Positions 35,701-49,993 of a stretch of 64,000 nt of DNA are shown here, piece by piece. The stretch spans positions 682,001 through 746,000 of the forward strand of contig JAQOOI010000064.1 in NCBI GenBank assembly GCA_028554645.1. Reading direction: 5' to 3'. The stretch is from Omphalotus guepiniiformis (taxonomy: Eukaryota > Basidiomycota > Agaricomycetes > Agaricales > Omphalotaceae). Position 1 is the first letter of the stretch; every line of letters begins with the position of its first letter. The notes below the pieces were generated by a model. The model searched no databases and was not told the origin of the DNA. It saw only the letters and a list, made by a program, of their open reading frames with translations. Both the position numbers and the translations under genes were made by a program.

Positions 35701-36679
35701 CTGATTCTGGCGCAGAACTGGCTGAGATCTTTCCTATCGACTTGAAATTGGATTACAAGCCCAGACGTGTCGATTATCGAGCGCTTCGTGAAGGAAAGAC
35801 CATTGAACTCATGAACTTTTTCCACTTCGACGGCGCCGAGATGACCCTTCGTCACATCGTTCTAGCCGGGGTATGTCAATTGCTCGAAGCTTCCTTGCAT
35901 AGACTTAACTTGATTGTAGATCACTGGCTGGCCGCGAGTATTTGATCTTTTGAATGACCTATGGACGCCTGACGTTAAAGCAACTCAATTGGTTGATGTT
36001 ATCTCTGGTGTTGCACCTATACGATCTATGGTCAACGTCGGCTCTGGAATCGCTGACCTCGTTCTACTTCCGATTGCGCAATACAAGAAAGACGGACGTA
36101 TTGTACGGGGAGTTCAGAAGGGCACTACAGCATTTGTCAAATCAACTGCGGTGGAAGCAATTAAATTGGGGGCCAAGTTAGCAACTGGCACACAAGTTAT
36201 TCTAGAGCAAGCAGAGGGTATCTTGGATAATCAATTCAAGTACCCTATTACTGCTGAAACCCTACCACATGCCGATGAATTTTCCGATCATGGTCTTCCT
36301 AGCAGTGACGAGGAAGAGAATGCCGATCTCATTAGCAAATACGCCGAACAGCCTAATAGTGTCAAGGAGGGAGTACAGTTTGCCTACAGAAGTCTGCAGA
36401 AAAATTTCAACTCAGCTGCTCAAACCATTCTTGCTGTTCCGATGGAGGTCTACGAGAGGTCTGGCAACGAGGTAAGTAAACACAACGTCTTCACTTGTAT
36501 TTCTAGCTGACACATCGACTCAGGGTCCTGTTCGTTCTGTGATTCGGGCAGTTCCCATTGCCGTTCTCAAACCTATGATTGGAGCCAGCGAAGCGGTCAG
36601 CAAGACTTTGTTGGGTCTGCATAATACTCTAGATCCCAACCTCCGGCATGAGAACGACGCCAAATACAAGCATCGTTGA
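29782..36679 (+). CDS. ATG2: Autophagy-related protein 2 (lipid-transfer protein)
   Basis: A very large multi-exon gene of roughly 2000 codons. The N-terminal chorein domain reads '[20 protein letters not shown]' and '[20 protein letters not shown]' (29840-29960), which is nearly invariant in Atg2. After a 50-nt intron the frame continues '[20 protein letters not shown]'. Atg2 bridges the ER and the growing phagophore, moves lipids through a long hydrophobic groove, and works with Atg9 and Atg18. A Ser/Pro-rich insert sits near 30700-31000 and acidic stretches near 34600. Near the C-terminus the conserved region '[20 protein letters not shown]' and '[20 protein letters not shown]' (36010-36160) matches the ATG2 C-terminal domain. 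The stop is TGA at 36677-36679. Many introns are present in the 3' half, and not all were resolved. Confidence 0.93.
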
Positions 36680-36793
36680 ACGAATTTGGCAGTGCATTTA
36701 TCTCTTATGTTCGCAAGCCGCAATGTATAATAAATGTAATATAACGGCATAGACACATACTATCGATACACCCGGAATGTAAGGCAAGGAAAC

Positions 36794-37605
36794 TTAATCG
36801 ATGTCCATTGTCATTGACCTTCCCTCGCCCTGGATAAGAGCACTTCGCGACTTTGCTGTGACCTTGATCTTTTCTCGGACCTTCGAGGAATCTGATGTAG
36901 ATGCATCCATTGTCATGGGTTCGACAAGCTTCGTAGAGGATGTTTTTGCAGCTTCGAGCGCCTTCTTGCGGTGGGCACGTTGCTTCTCTCGACTGAGAGC
37001 CATTCTAAGATACAGTTGAGCATGAAGTCGCTCAAGAAACCTTATCAACGAACCTGTTCTTCCAGAATGCATGCTCTCTTCTTCGTTTTATCTCTCCAAT
37101 ACGCTTCATCGCATGGACTGTCGTCTGCACCAGGTCCCGGTCGTAACGTACGGGGACATTTCTTCGCTTTTCGAAGTCGATCGTCGAGTCCTGGATCGCG
37201 ATTTTAAATGATATCGTCAGGCTCACACCACAAAATATACCCACTATGGTCATCTCCTTTCCTGCCGCCTTCCGGAATGCCTTCGTCCACCGGACTTTTC
37301 GCGGATTGCGCTTCATTCTTGATAGAACATGAGTATCAGGACATTACTATGTTGACCATTAAAAGACATACTTGAAGTTTTTATGACATCTGTAAGCTAT
37401 GGATCAGCATCTTCAGAAAGAGGTAAAGAGCCAGGATGTGACACACTTGGATGTGCAGAATCTGAAAACTTTGGCATCATTTCTAACGAAGGCGGAGCCT
37501 AGGAAGGGGTTTATCAGCATTGGGGGAGCGTAAAAGAATAGTAATACGCTAACCGTGTCCAGGATATACACTCGTAGAGCAGAAGTAGCACTTTTCAACC
37601 CGCAT
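36794..37605 (-). CDS. RLP24: Ribosome biogenesis protein RLP24
   Basis: A 60S pre-ribosome factor related to ribosomal protein eL24, which holds the place of eL24 until Drg1/Afg2 removes it in the cytoplasm. Exon 1 starts at ATG 37605 with '[18 protein letters not shown]', a CxxC zinc-ribbon half, and the next exon carries '[18 protein letters not shown]', the other half. The following exons read '[20 protein letters not shown]' (37310), '[20 protein letters not shown]' and '[19 protein letters not shown]' (37000). The last part is a Ser/Thr-rich tail ending in MDID. Exon order and motifs match the family well. It lies tail-to-tail with ATG2, 114 nt apart. Confidence 0.93.
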
Positions 37606-37923
37606 CGTGAAGTGGTGTGTAGAGAGCGAAGGATTAACAAATTGAAATCAGAAATTTCGTTGACCACGTGGCCCAGGCTGTAAGCGGCGAGTGTATATTC
37701 AATTGTAAACCAAGTCATTGCAACTCTTTTATTATTATAATTATAATTAGGCCTTGGAGCTTGGAGCTTTGTTATACACATAAGTAGCCACCTTTACATA
37801 CACACACTTGCAGTACATTTGAAGAGCAGAGTTGGACAACAATATAAATACTTGTGAAAAAAAGAAGATTCGTTATCATTCCTAGGCGTTTGTAGGACAT
37901 TCCTAAAAGCCAAGGTAGATGCT

Positions 37924-38442
37924 TCAGTGTCCTCGTCGGGCCACTTTCAAACATTCATCTCCTAGTCCATCGACCCAAATAACTTCTATTCCTGCCTCCT
38001 TCAGCTTTTGGGCGCCTTCACAATTCACAAAATCATCAGGTTCACCGACCCCAATGAAACATCGGGCTACTCCAGCAGAGATCAAAGCATCGGCACAGGG
38101 TGCTAGTCCAGATGTCCTGATCGAACACGGTTCCATGGTTGTATAGACATCGATATGATTCAAGAGTTTAGATGCACTCAAAGAAGATGTATCGAGCCCA
38201 GGAAAACGGGATGCTAGCTGAGCCTGCGATGCGTTTTGAATCTTAGCTAGTGCATTGGCCTCTGCATGCGTATTACCAGGAAGCTCTCGAGAATATCCAG
38301 TGGAGATGACTACAGGTTCAGAGGACTGGAAACGAGCGACCAAGACACATCCAACGCAAAATGCGGTTGGAACTGGGACACATTTTTCAGCTTCATCGAG
38401 AGCGAGTCGTAAAAAGCGTAGATGTTCGTCGACTGAGGCCAT
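37924..38442 (-). CDS. Cytidine deaminase-fold protein (DRAP deaminase type)
   Basis: An intronless ORF of 172 residues starting at ATG 38442 ('MASVDEHLRFLRLALDEAEK'). A zinc-dependent deaminase fold is shown by 'GNTHAEANALAK' (near 38260), where HAE holds the first zinc ligand and the catalytic Glu. It is followed by 'TTMEPCSIRTSGLAPCADAL' (near 38120), which gives the two cysteine ligands in a PCxxxxxGxxPC-like spacing. This spacing is that of RibD/Rib2-type enzymes that deaminate a riboflavin-pathway pyrimidine, and of related fungal CMP-type deaminases. No reductase or pseudouridine synthase domain is fused. The substrate is therefore not certain. The start codon is 138 nt from the divergent SPT6. 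Confidence 0.82.
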   Translation of the reverse strand: MASVDEHLRFLRLALDEAEKCVPVPTAFCVGCVLVARFQSSEPVVISTGYSRELPGNTHAEANALAKIQNASQAQLASRFPGLDTSSLSASKLLNHIDVYTTMEPCSIRTSGLAPCADALISAGVARCFIGVGEPDDFVNCEGAQKLKEAGIEVIWVDGLGDECLKVARRGH

Positions 38443-38580
38443 TAGTTTAAAGTCGATGTTGCGATACAAGCAGACTCTGAGATCTGAGTCTTAGGCAGAA
38501 ATGGATTTGACGATTAGGTAATCGAACGGCCTGCCTAGTCGGAACCAGTTTACAAGCCAAACTCAACTCATACCACAACC
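38443..38580. promoter_or_regulatory. Compact bidirectional promoter, deaminase / SPT6
   Basis: 138 nt separate the divergent starts. Sequence just before the SPT6 ATG is CA-rich, as is common for fungal leaders. No TATA box is seen. Confidence 0.35.
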
Positions 38581-41500
38581 ATGGCCACCCTTGCTCCTGA
38601 GGAAGTTGGCTCCGAACCTCAAATTCAGGAAGATGACCCAATGCAAGGCTCTGGTGGTGAAGATGAAGGTGAAGGGGATGAGGTGGTGCCTGGACAAGAT
38701 GATAGCTCGGAAGAGGAGGACGACGACGAAGACGAGGAGCGACGTATCAGGGAAGGCTTTATAGTGGACGAGGACGAAGAAGAAGAAGAAGAGGATGAAG
38801 AAGAGAGCCGAAAGCGGCGGAAAAGGCGAAAGAAACACCATAGAAGAAGGCGTACGTTTTCTTCCTGTATGCTATGTAGACATGTCTATATCTGACTTTC
38901 TTGTCCGTTATTTTTAGGCGAAGAAGAGGATTTGGAAGAAGATGATTTGGATCTACTGGAGGAAAATACAGGAACAACATTTAAGAAATCACGTCTCAAG
39001 AGACTTGTCAGACGCGGAAGGTCTGAATCACCACCTACAGCCTCGTCTTCCAAACGGCGAGCCATTGTAGAGTCGTCAGACGAAGACCTTGACGACGACG
39101 CGTTGCCTCATGTTCAGGACATCCAGAGAATCTGGGAGGATGGCGGTCGAGACGATGAGGACGACGACGACGCGGATGGCGATATAGATGATTTCATCGA
39201 ATACGACGATGAAGAGGATGGTGGAATGCCTATGGATGAGAAGGCTAGAGAAGAACGGAGGAAGGAGAGGCGGAGGAAGGAGCAAGAACTTCGACGGAGG
39301 ACCCGTGGGGGTGTTCCTGAGTTAGCTGGTATTGACGCAAAGTGAATGATTTCATCAGTTGCCAAACTACCATACTAACACACCTTTAGTGCATGGGCTG
39401 AAATTCATGATGTGTTTGGGGATGGACATGAGTATGACTGGGCTTTAGTAGGGGATGAGGAAGCAGAAGACTATGAGGAGCAAGCGAAACCGGATATGCA
39501 TTTGCACGATGTATGTTTCTGCGAGACAATGTTTTCAATTTATTTACTGACATTTCTTAGGTTTTCGAACCTTCGGAAATTCGGCAACACCTATTGACTG
39601 AGGACGATAATCTCATCCGAGCCCGGGACACTCCAGAGCGTATGCAGCTGGTCACTTCTTCATTTTCTGAATCGTCCAATATATCCTTACATCAATCACT
39701 GACCATTGATGATCTCAAGAAGGATGGCGCTCGATGGGTGACCTTACGGTTATCAAATGAAAAGCAACGCGAGTTTTTCAGCCCCTCGGGAAAATCACGA
39801 CACCTACAGGGCGCTCTCGTCATGGCCGTGACCTTTGCGCTGCGGTGCTTGTTCATTGACGAGTTCGAGGTCCCTTATATCTGGACACACAAGCGCGACT
39901 ACATATCCCATTTCGACATTGAGGACGACCGTTCTCGCCGTGAGCTGCTCACTCTTCCGGAGCTGTGGCGAATTTATGCTCTTGGTCAGAAATATCGGTC
40001 GCTGGTAGAACGTCGGAATGCCTTGATCGCTTCACATAATCGCCTTGGAGTCACAGACAACTATTTTACGGAGGACATCTTACCTGCGGTTGACAGTGTG
40101 GAAATGGTCGCCGACACTACGGAATGGTTGTTGATGAAATATAAGGACAAGAGGCAAGATGAAACAGCGTTTCATTTTCATGACGACGTTGAACTTGAGA
40201 AGAAGCACAAGATGCCGAGTCGTGTATCAGCTTATGAGCTAGCGAAGAAGAGCATCGTTTCTCGCCTTGCCGAAGTACGAACTCCCTTTAATTTTTTGTG
40301 AACACAGGACTAAAGATATATTTTAGGGTTTTGGAATTCAATCTCACGAAATCGTACTCAATTTCACGACCAATCAACGTCTACATTATGTCGACAACCA
40401 GAACCTTGATCCTTTGGTTTATGCTGAGCAATTTGTGGACCCTGACCCACTCAAAGCTCAGTCTGGTGAAGAATTACTCCGGAAAGCTCGAATGATCTTG
40501 GCGACCGAACTGGGCAAAGATCCCCTTTTACGAGATCAAATGCGTCAGGTGTTCAAGCAGCATGCCTTAGTTTCTGTTGAACCCACAGAAAGAGGCGCAA
40601 CAAAGATCGACGACCATAGTATATACTTCGTGAGTTAATTCCCAATCTTGATTACACTGGGGTATTCAATTGTGTCAATGCAGAGTTTCAAGTATCTTCT
40701 CAACAAGCCGATCAGCGAGATGCTACAATCATCCCAATTCCTGTATATTCTCAAAGCAGAATATGATCATTTGGTCAATGTATCCATTCACCTTCCGCCA
40801 GAAGCCAAGGCGACATTTGAACGTAGACTGATTGATGCGTTCTCGTCCGATCTCCTACGAGAATCGGCAAAAGCATGGAATGAAGAGAGGTCAAGAGTAG
40901 TTCAAGAAGTGCTTGACCAGCACTTGATGCCTGCTGCCGTCAAATGGACAAGAGAATATCTACGAGAGGAGGAAGAAGACTATCTGGCTGCACGCTGCGG
41001 TGAGCAGCTGCGTAAGGTTAGTGATTTAGCTCCTGTTTTCTCTCAGTTCAGTTGATATAGGCTCTATGACAGCGTATCGATGTAGCTCCGTATTCGACAT
41101 CCCATATGCAATTAGGGGAGACCCCCTCTGTTCTCGCAGTGTCATGGGGCCAAGGCGATCCTCAGAAAGATGCTATATGTGTCGTTTTCGTGGATGATGG
41201 GGGTCGAATGCGCGAGTTCATTAAAATCGACAATTTAGTTGACACCGAGACACGAGACGAGTTCATCGATATCATCAGAAGGCGAAAGCCAGACGTTGTC
41301 ATCGTTGGAGGATTCACAATGGCGACCACCAAGTTGTCACAGCGTGTGAAGGAGGTTGTTTCTGGCCGGTCTCAAGTCTCAGAGTTCGGTAACACAGCAA
41401 ACGAAACGGCGTTCGATATTCCAGTCATTTACGTTCCTGATGAACTCGCACGTATCTATCATCATGGTGCACGCTCCAAAGCAGAATTCAGTTCTCTTCC

Positions 41501-43863
41501 CCCCAATGCAAGGTATTGTGTTGGCCTTGCCCGATATGCCCAGAGTCCACTCAATGAATATGCTGCAATGGGCGGTGATATTGTGGCCTTATCATTCGAT
41601 GAGGAGGACCAACACTTGGTAACTCTCCTTATTTATTAATTTCTCATAAATGTCTGACGATGAATGTCTTCCTAGGTTCCGAAAGAGAAGCTTTTGATTG
41701 CATTGGAGCAAGCTCTCGTCGACACAACCAACAAAGTCGGAGTAGATATCAATCGGGCCATCACGGATCGTTATTATCAGCAATTATTACCCTTCGTCTG
41801 CGGCCTTGGTCCTAGGAAAGCCCGAGAGCTCGTCACGAAAATCGACAACCTGGTGAGCAAAATTAATCTCGGTAGCTGATCATTTAAATCAAGTACACCA
41901 CAGGGTGGAAGTCTAGTCAACAGGAACCAGTTCATCAAGAACGGCCTGCTCACAACCAAAATCTTCCTTAACGCCGCCGGCTTTCTCCGTATTATACAAG
42001 AGCAGGAAGATCTCAAAATCAAGCATCGTTTGGATGACGACCAGGCTCCTGATCCTCTGGATGACACTCGCATACACCCCGAAGATTATGAGCTGGCGCG
42101 TAAGATGGCCACTGATGCCCTTGAACTTGATGAAGAGGATGTTCACGATGAACATCCTTCTCATGTAGTCGGACAAATCATGCAGGACCCAGACAACGAG
42201 AAAAAGCTATCTGAGCTGAATTTGGACGAATTCGCTGTCAGTCTTTACAACGCGAACCAGGAATTGAAGCGTCATACCCTCAACGTTATTCGGGATGAGC
42301 TACTGAAGCCGTTTGCCGAACTGAGACAGCCATTCCCTCCAGTAGGCGCATGGCATGTCTTGACCATGTTGAGTGGCGAAACTCCCAAAACCTTACGTGT
42401 CGGTTTAATTGTCTCCGTGCTTGTTTACCGGACTCGACCTGGTTTTGTGTCTGTCCGTCTCGACTCTGGTATTGAAGGCGTCATCAACCAGCCGTATTTG
42501 GTTGATTTTGACACTCCTGAAAAGTCCGTGGTTAAGGGAAAGACAATCCCGGGTGTCATTATCGATGTCAAGCTCGAGCTTGAGTCTGATGTTTTCCTGG
42601 TCGAACTGTCTTCTCGACACAGCGATGTTGTTGATGGCGATCACGAGTTCCGCCGCGTCAGACCCGATACCTTTTGGGATCTTGCACAATATGAGAAGGA
42701 TCGCGATATACAAGCTAGAAAGAAGAGGGCCGAAGTGGACAGAACGCGTCGTGTCATCAAACATCCGAACTTCCACAACTTCAACGCTGCGCAGGCTGAA
42801 ACATACTTGGACAAGCAACAACGCGGTGATGTCGTCATCCGGCCATCCTCCAAAGGATTCAATCATCTTGCTGTGACTTGGAAAGTCGACGACAAATTGT
42901 ATCAGCACATTGGTACGCACGATGTGGTGATAAATCTTTGCCTTGAAACTAAAATTTACTTTTCCAGATGTCACTGAGCTGAATGCGGACCCCACTGGTC
43001 AGAGTGTGGGTGGTCAATTGATCGTAGACAGTAGCCATAGCTATGCAGACTTGGACGAGTTAATCGTCAATCATGTACAGGCCATGTCTCGAAGAGTCGA
43101 AGAGCTCATGGCGCATGATCGCTTCAAGCCCGGATCGGAGGATGAACTTCGTAAGCATCTTGGTCTATATCGGGTTTTCATGATGCTCAACGACTTCATG
43201 CCAGATCTGTTCTTAAAAAACCAGTTACTCGCAAATCCAGCCAAAAGTATGTATGGGTTCGCTCTGAACCGCAAGAGACCTGGGCACTTCAATCTGTGTT
43301 TCTTGGCCAACAAAGACACGTCTGTCCAGACATGGGTACGCTTTCTTGTTCTCAACGTGTAAGCGTGTTACTTACACCCACTTTAGCCCGTTCGTGTCAC
43401 ACCCGAGGCATATTATTTATTCGAAGCCGCCGCTGTTGGTGTTCCAGAACTGTGTGATGCCTTCAAAGTTCGGTAAGAGATCATGTCTTGATGAACTTAT
43501 CTATCAAAGGAGCTAATCATCAGCTCTAGGCATCTGCACGAGTCGCAAAACTTCGCGAATGCAACCAGTGGGAAGACACCATATGGTGCAGGGCAGCGTA
43601 CTCCCGCTCGCCCCGGCTATGCTACTCCTGGGAGGGCGTCCATTCGACATACACGAACACCAAATCCCTACGGCGGAACCACGCCTGCCCCTCATTATGG
43701 AGGATCTGCACAGACACCATACGGGTATCAGACACCGTCGCACCATTCACACAGTGGTTTTGCACCACCGCCAGCGTCCTTACCAGCAGGGATGAATCCT
43801 GCACGGGCAGCGATGATCCAGAACTCAAACAGCTCTGCATGGGGGGGACAGAGTTGGTCGTAA
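38581..43863 (+). CDS. SPT6: Transcription elongation factor / histone chaperone Spt6
   Basis: A multi-exon gene of about 1500 codons. The N-terminus is extremely acidic with basic patches ('[20 protein letters not shown]' onward, 38581-39345), the histone- and Spn1-binding region of Spt6. The core follows: a helix-turn-helix region (39600-40640), a YqgF/RNase H-like domain with '[20 protein letters not shown]' (41120), a helix-hairpin-helix '[19 protein letters not shown]' (41790), an S1 domain '[19 protein letters not shown]' (42410), and the tandem SH2 region starting '[19 protein letters not shown]' (42830) that binds the phosphorylated Rpb1 linker. The tail is Gly/Pro/Thr-rich, with TPYG and TPARPG units and ending GGQSWS. 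Around ten introns are used. Spt6 travels with RNA polymerase II and rebuilds nucleosomes behind it. Confidence 0.94.
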
Positions 43864-44070
43864 TCGTGTATTGCTCTTTCCATACTTTGGTATTCTTCTT
43901 TGATTTATGTCAACTTATCGTTTGACGACAAAAATGTCACTCAGGCTGACGGACAGCCTGTACTACTTCGATGTAGACTGTAATTCTAGCACTAACCCTA
44001 CATACTGCATAATGAAATTCGGGTATTACGTCATTGAATTGTGCCTCTTCCACCTACTCCAGTCGTCCAG

Positions 44071-44878
44071 ATGCCTCAAAGAAACGACTCGTTCGAAATG
44101 GACGAACTTTCAAGCCATGCTCGTGCAGCAAAAGAAGAAGAAAATAATCAGGATACATACGAAGACCTCACTTTTTTTGAGAAGACTAGTGCAATTTCAT
44201 TGTGGACGTGGACGGCAGCATCTCTGTCTGTAATCATATACAGCACGTTCCTTAGAGACTGACGAGCTTGCCTACGAATCTATAGGATAAGTCTGGTGGC
44301 CGCTATTCTTGCTTTCTTCCCCCAGTTTCTGCTTTTCCTCTCAGAAACGAGTGCTGTTGAGCGTCGGACGGTTCTCACACCATTAGAGGCATTTCTTGCG
44401 CATATTCTGGCTATATGGCTATTTGCGTTGGTCATTTCTCTAATCGTCAATGTACGTCTCGTCGTGTCGCTTCAGCTCACTTTCTTTCCTACTGAATATC
44501 TTAGTTGCCTTCCTCATCTCCGTTCCCGGCGACTGAAACATCCACTGGTCATCCCCTCGTTGTGCCCTCTACCCTCGCCTCGCTCTTCGTCTCGTTCTTG
44601 TCATACAACACGAGATCTATTGGTACCTTGTCGTCAATCAACTTCATCGTCTTCGGAACTGTTGGTTTGTGGGGTCTTTGGGTGGTATGCATATGATGCC
44701 TACCTGAAACCACGCTGTGAAGTGACGCATTTCTTAGATTCTCTTTGGAAATTCTCTCCGAATTTCCAGGAAGACCGGAGCAGACAAACATACCTCTGCG
44801 TTCATTTTTGGCAATACTTCTTCGGCGTCCAAGCGAAAGAAACAATGGTTGAAGCAACAAGGACGACATGAATCTTAG
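44071..44878 (+). CDS. Four-span membrane protein, unknown function
   Basis: Starts at ATG 44071 ('[20 protein letters not shown]') with an acidic cytosolic head. Introns at about 44243-44283, 44453-44504 and 44694-44737 join four hydrophobic segments: '[18 protein letters not shown]', '[18 protein letters not shown]', '[19 protein letters not shown]' and '[20 protein letters not shown]'. The C-terminal tail is basic ('[16 protein letters not shown]') and ends in TAG at 44878. Size is about 220 residues. I do not recognise a named family. The layout resembles small ER or vacuolar membrane proteins conserved among basidiomycetes, but this is inference. Splice sites were chosen because each keeps the membrane segments continuous. 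Confidence 0.65.
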
Positions 44879-45006
44879 AATTTCCCTTATGTATACTTTC
44901 TTGCTGGGTAGCTATCAGTTTGTAATTTACTCTTTCTTTGATACAATACAACAAAAAAGAAGCAGCGTCTCCGACCTATAATATGAGAGGCAACCAGGTG
45001 TATACA

Positions 45007-47182
<2,176 letters not shown>

Positions 47183-47280
47183 GCCGTCGTAAGCGTTTGT
47201 GGTACTGCTTAATCCGTCAGTCTTTGATCTGCCTCAGGCCTGATACGGGCCGGCCATCCGCTCCATGTAATGTTGAACCC
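47183..47280. promoter_or_regulatory. Compact bidirectional promoter, SRP54 / SPT8
   Basis: Only 98 nt lie between the two divergent start codons. The segment holds a GGGCCGGCC GC-rich core near 47246. No TATA box is present. Confidence 0.35.
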
Positions 47281-49567
47281 ATGATGGCTAGCGACTCCGA
47301 AGACGAACATTTCGAGGATGCTGAAGAGGATGCCGAAGAAGATATTGCTGCAGAGATAGCTGATGATGCTACAGAAGAGGGCGACGATGTACGCTTTCAT
47401 TTTACCCTCTCCAATCGCTTATTCATTTTGGCACAAGGAATCTGCCTCAGAGCCCTCTGAGGATGCCTCCGAAGACGAACAAGAAGACGACGATTCTGAG
47501 CCTGCAATTGATATCACTGGAGATGTTTTGAATGAAGCATTTGCTCAAGTGGCCGCTGCCGCCGAAGCTGCTTCTAGCACGAGCCGATCCCCTGAGCCAG
47601 AACTTCAGCAGGAGCCAAGTAAAGGTATGTATTATCTCGTTTCTCTCCCGTGATCTTTCTTTGATATCACACAAGCGCCGTCTCCTGCACCTCCGCCTCG
47701 GATTCGCAATCGTCCGTTGTCGCCTGCCGGTCTGCGCAAGAGGGCTTTGAAACTCAAGGTTGCGCCTCGTACATTCACAGTGGAAGCTATATGCGCACTT
47801 CCTCACCCTTCTCCCACACACGCTCTTGCTGCTTCTCAGTGTATGAGCCATCTTCTCACTGGCTCTGATGATGGATATATCAGAAACTACGATATCTTCG
47901 CATCCCTCAATTCAAAAAACTTTCTGTCTGCTCCTCAACGACACCATTCAGGTGTTGTCGAAGGCATAATGAAAGCCGGACAGCTACGGTTCTGGTGGGA
48001 GAACCCGCTAAAAGCAGGATTCGAGAACCCGGAGGAAGAACGTTCACTGGCGCCTGTGTACAGTCTTGCTATGCACTCTGACGCCCTTTGGTCTTTGGCT
48101 GGTAGTGATGTAAGGTTCGGTCCCCATTCATGTTCACGGCCAATTGATGTCTCCGCAGACAGGCCATATCAATCTTTTCACCGTACGACACGATCCCGGT
48201 CGATTATGTTACACCTTTAGTGGCCATCGTGGTCCGATTTCTGCATTATCCATTGATCATGACGAGAAGGGGTTTTATAGCGCGGGTTGGGATGGCGAGG
48301 CGATAGTGAGTTTAAAAACTATTTTGGTTCGGTCATTGACTGGGGGACGGTCTAGCAATGGGATCTCAACACTGGACAGCGAGTTCGAACATTCACATCT
48401 CACGGAGCACAACTTACGTGTATTGTAGTTCGACCTATCAATGCTGTCTATACGGAAACAGGTTCTCCTGTTGTCATCAAGTATGAACCAGACAGTTTGG
48501 AACAAATTTCGCGTACAAACCAATCCAATGAAGATATGGCTGTGGTTGGCGATTCGGAGGGCCAGAATTCTATGGAAGCCTCTCAGACAAAATCTATCCC
48601 CAGTGCACCTCCGCCAGATTCAGATGCAAAATCGGATGTATCGTTTGACCCTTTGTTCGATGATGAGCCAGAGGACGGGCCAGTTTCGCAGTCCAATCCT
48701 TCCGGAAATACACAGAGTAATGACCCATCTACTCAAGCAGGAGTCTCCCGAACACCAACTATACAACGCCCGGTCATTAATAATGTAGCCCCACCTAAAG
48801 GGGCTCCGCCTTTGCTGGATCCTGAAGGCTACAAGACCTTTTCGCCTGACATTCTGATGACAGCCGCCATAGACGGTCAAATCATGCTTTGGGATAAGAG
48901 AGTAAATACACCTGGCCAGGGTGTTGGGAGACTCTGGATGAGTGAAAGGACTCCTCCTTGGTGTCTTTCTGTAGCTAATCAATCCTTTCGGTGTTCTTTT
49001 TAGCGACGTAACTGACACGATGACTTAGGCTTGCTGGTCTGCCGATGGCAATCAGATATATGCTGGGCGACGAAACGGTACTGTTGAAATATACGACGTG
49101 CGGCAGACAGGTCGTCCTTCTTTCGGCTTCCCTAAGCTGCTAAAGACACTGCGTAATCCATTGAGTTCGGGAGTGGTATCTTGCGTTGTTGGATTCCCTG
49201 ACAACAAACATATTGCATGGTCAGTATCTTTTTTGAGTTTAGAGACAGTTCGCTGTTTACGGGGCATGCATGTGCGTCAATTGATAATTTACGTCTATGG
49301 AATGTTGCCGAGGCCGTTGAGGCCGATGCACCGGGACGAACAAGGGGGGGTGTGCAGTTCAAGATCATTCCTGGACACCATGGAGGGTACATTTCTCAGA
49401 TGCGTGAGTACATATTGAATACTCTTTCTGTGTTTGAGTCGTGCTGAAAGATACTTGCAGTGGTTGACAGTGGTGCAAGATTCTTAGTGAGTGCTAGCAG
49501 TAATCGCGGCTGGCATGGTGATTCGACTAGGACTGTTTTCGTGCATGATATTAAACATGTTGAATGA
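47281..49567 (+). CDS. SPT8: SAGA complex WD40 subunit Spt8
   Basis: A WD-repeat protein of the SAGA coactivator that contacts TBP. The N-terminus is very acidic ('MMASDSEDEHFEDAEEDAEE'). After introns the frame reaches 'RTFTVEAICALPHPSPTHAL' and 'SHLLTGSDDGYIRNYDIFAS' (47850), followed by 'LNSKNFLSAPQRHHSGVVEG' and 'LRFWWENPLKAGF', which are the landmarks that separate Spt8 from other WD proteins. Further blades include 'FSGHRGPISALSIDHDEKGF' (48215), 'ILMTAAIDGQIMLWDKR' (48855) and 'LRLWNVAEAVEADAP' (49285). A Ser/Pro-rich insert sits between blades at 48500-48800. The last exon ends 'RTVFVHDIKHVE' with TGA at 49567. About eight introns are used. Confidence 0.87.
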
Positions 49568-49993
49568 CATCACTCTGCATGTTAGCCTGTAAGTTTAAGA
49601 TGAACAAGATGAACCATCTTCGACTGTGGCAACAGCATATGTTCCATCTTGAGTCCGCTCTATACCCTCTTGTATTCCGATCTCCACAAAGCGATTTGGT
49701 CCCAACAGCTTGAATGTAAATTCCGGGGAAGGGCTTGTGTGATATTTATGACAGTGTGCCTTCGATTTTCATCATCGCAATCAATAAAAAGTTCTAGACG
49801 CCGATATGAAAAAGTTTGGTACGCGTATTTCACTTTCTGGATATACCAAATTCATAACAAACAGAGAGTGTATGACGGCAAGATGCCAAAACTTAATGCG
49901 TGACGTGACACATACTACAGGTTCAGATTCAGAGCTGAAAAGATCCTTGCGCGCTACGATGTTACTCCCGCTGAACTCCTTGCACTTTCTCGT

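Noticed and set aside
42405..42995. 196-codon minus-strand ORF
   Set aside because: Antisense to the SPT6 S1/SH2 region.
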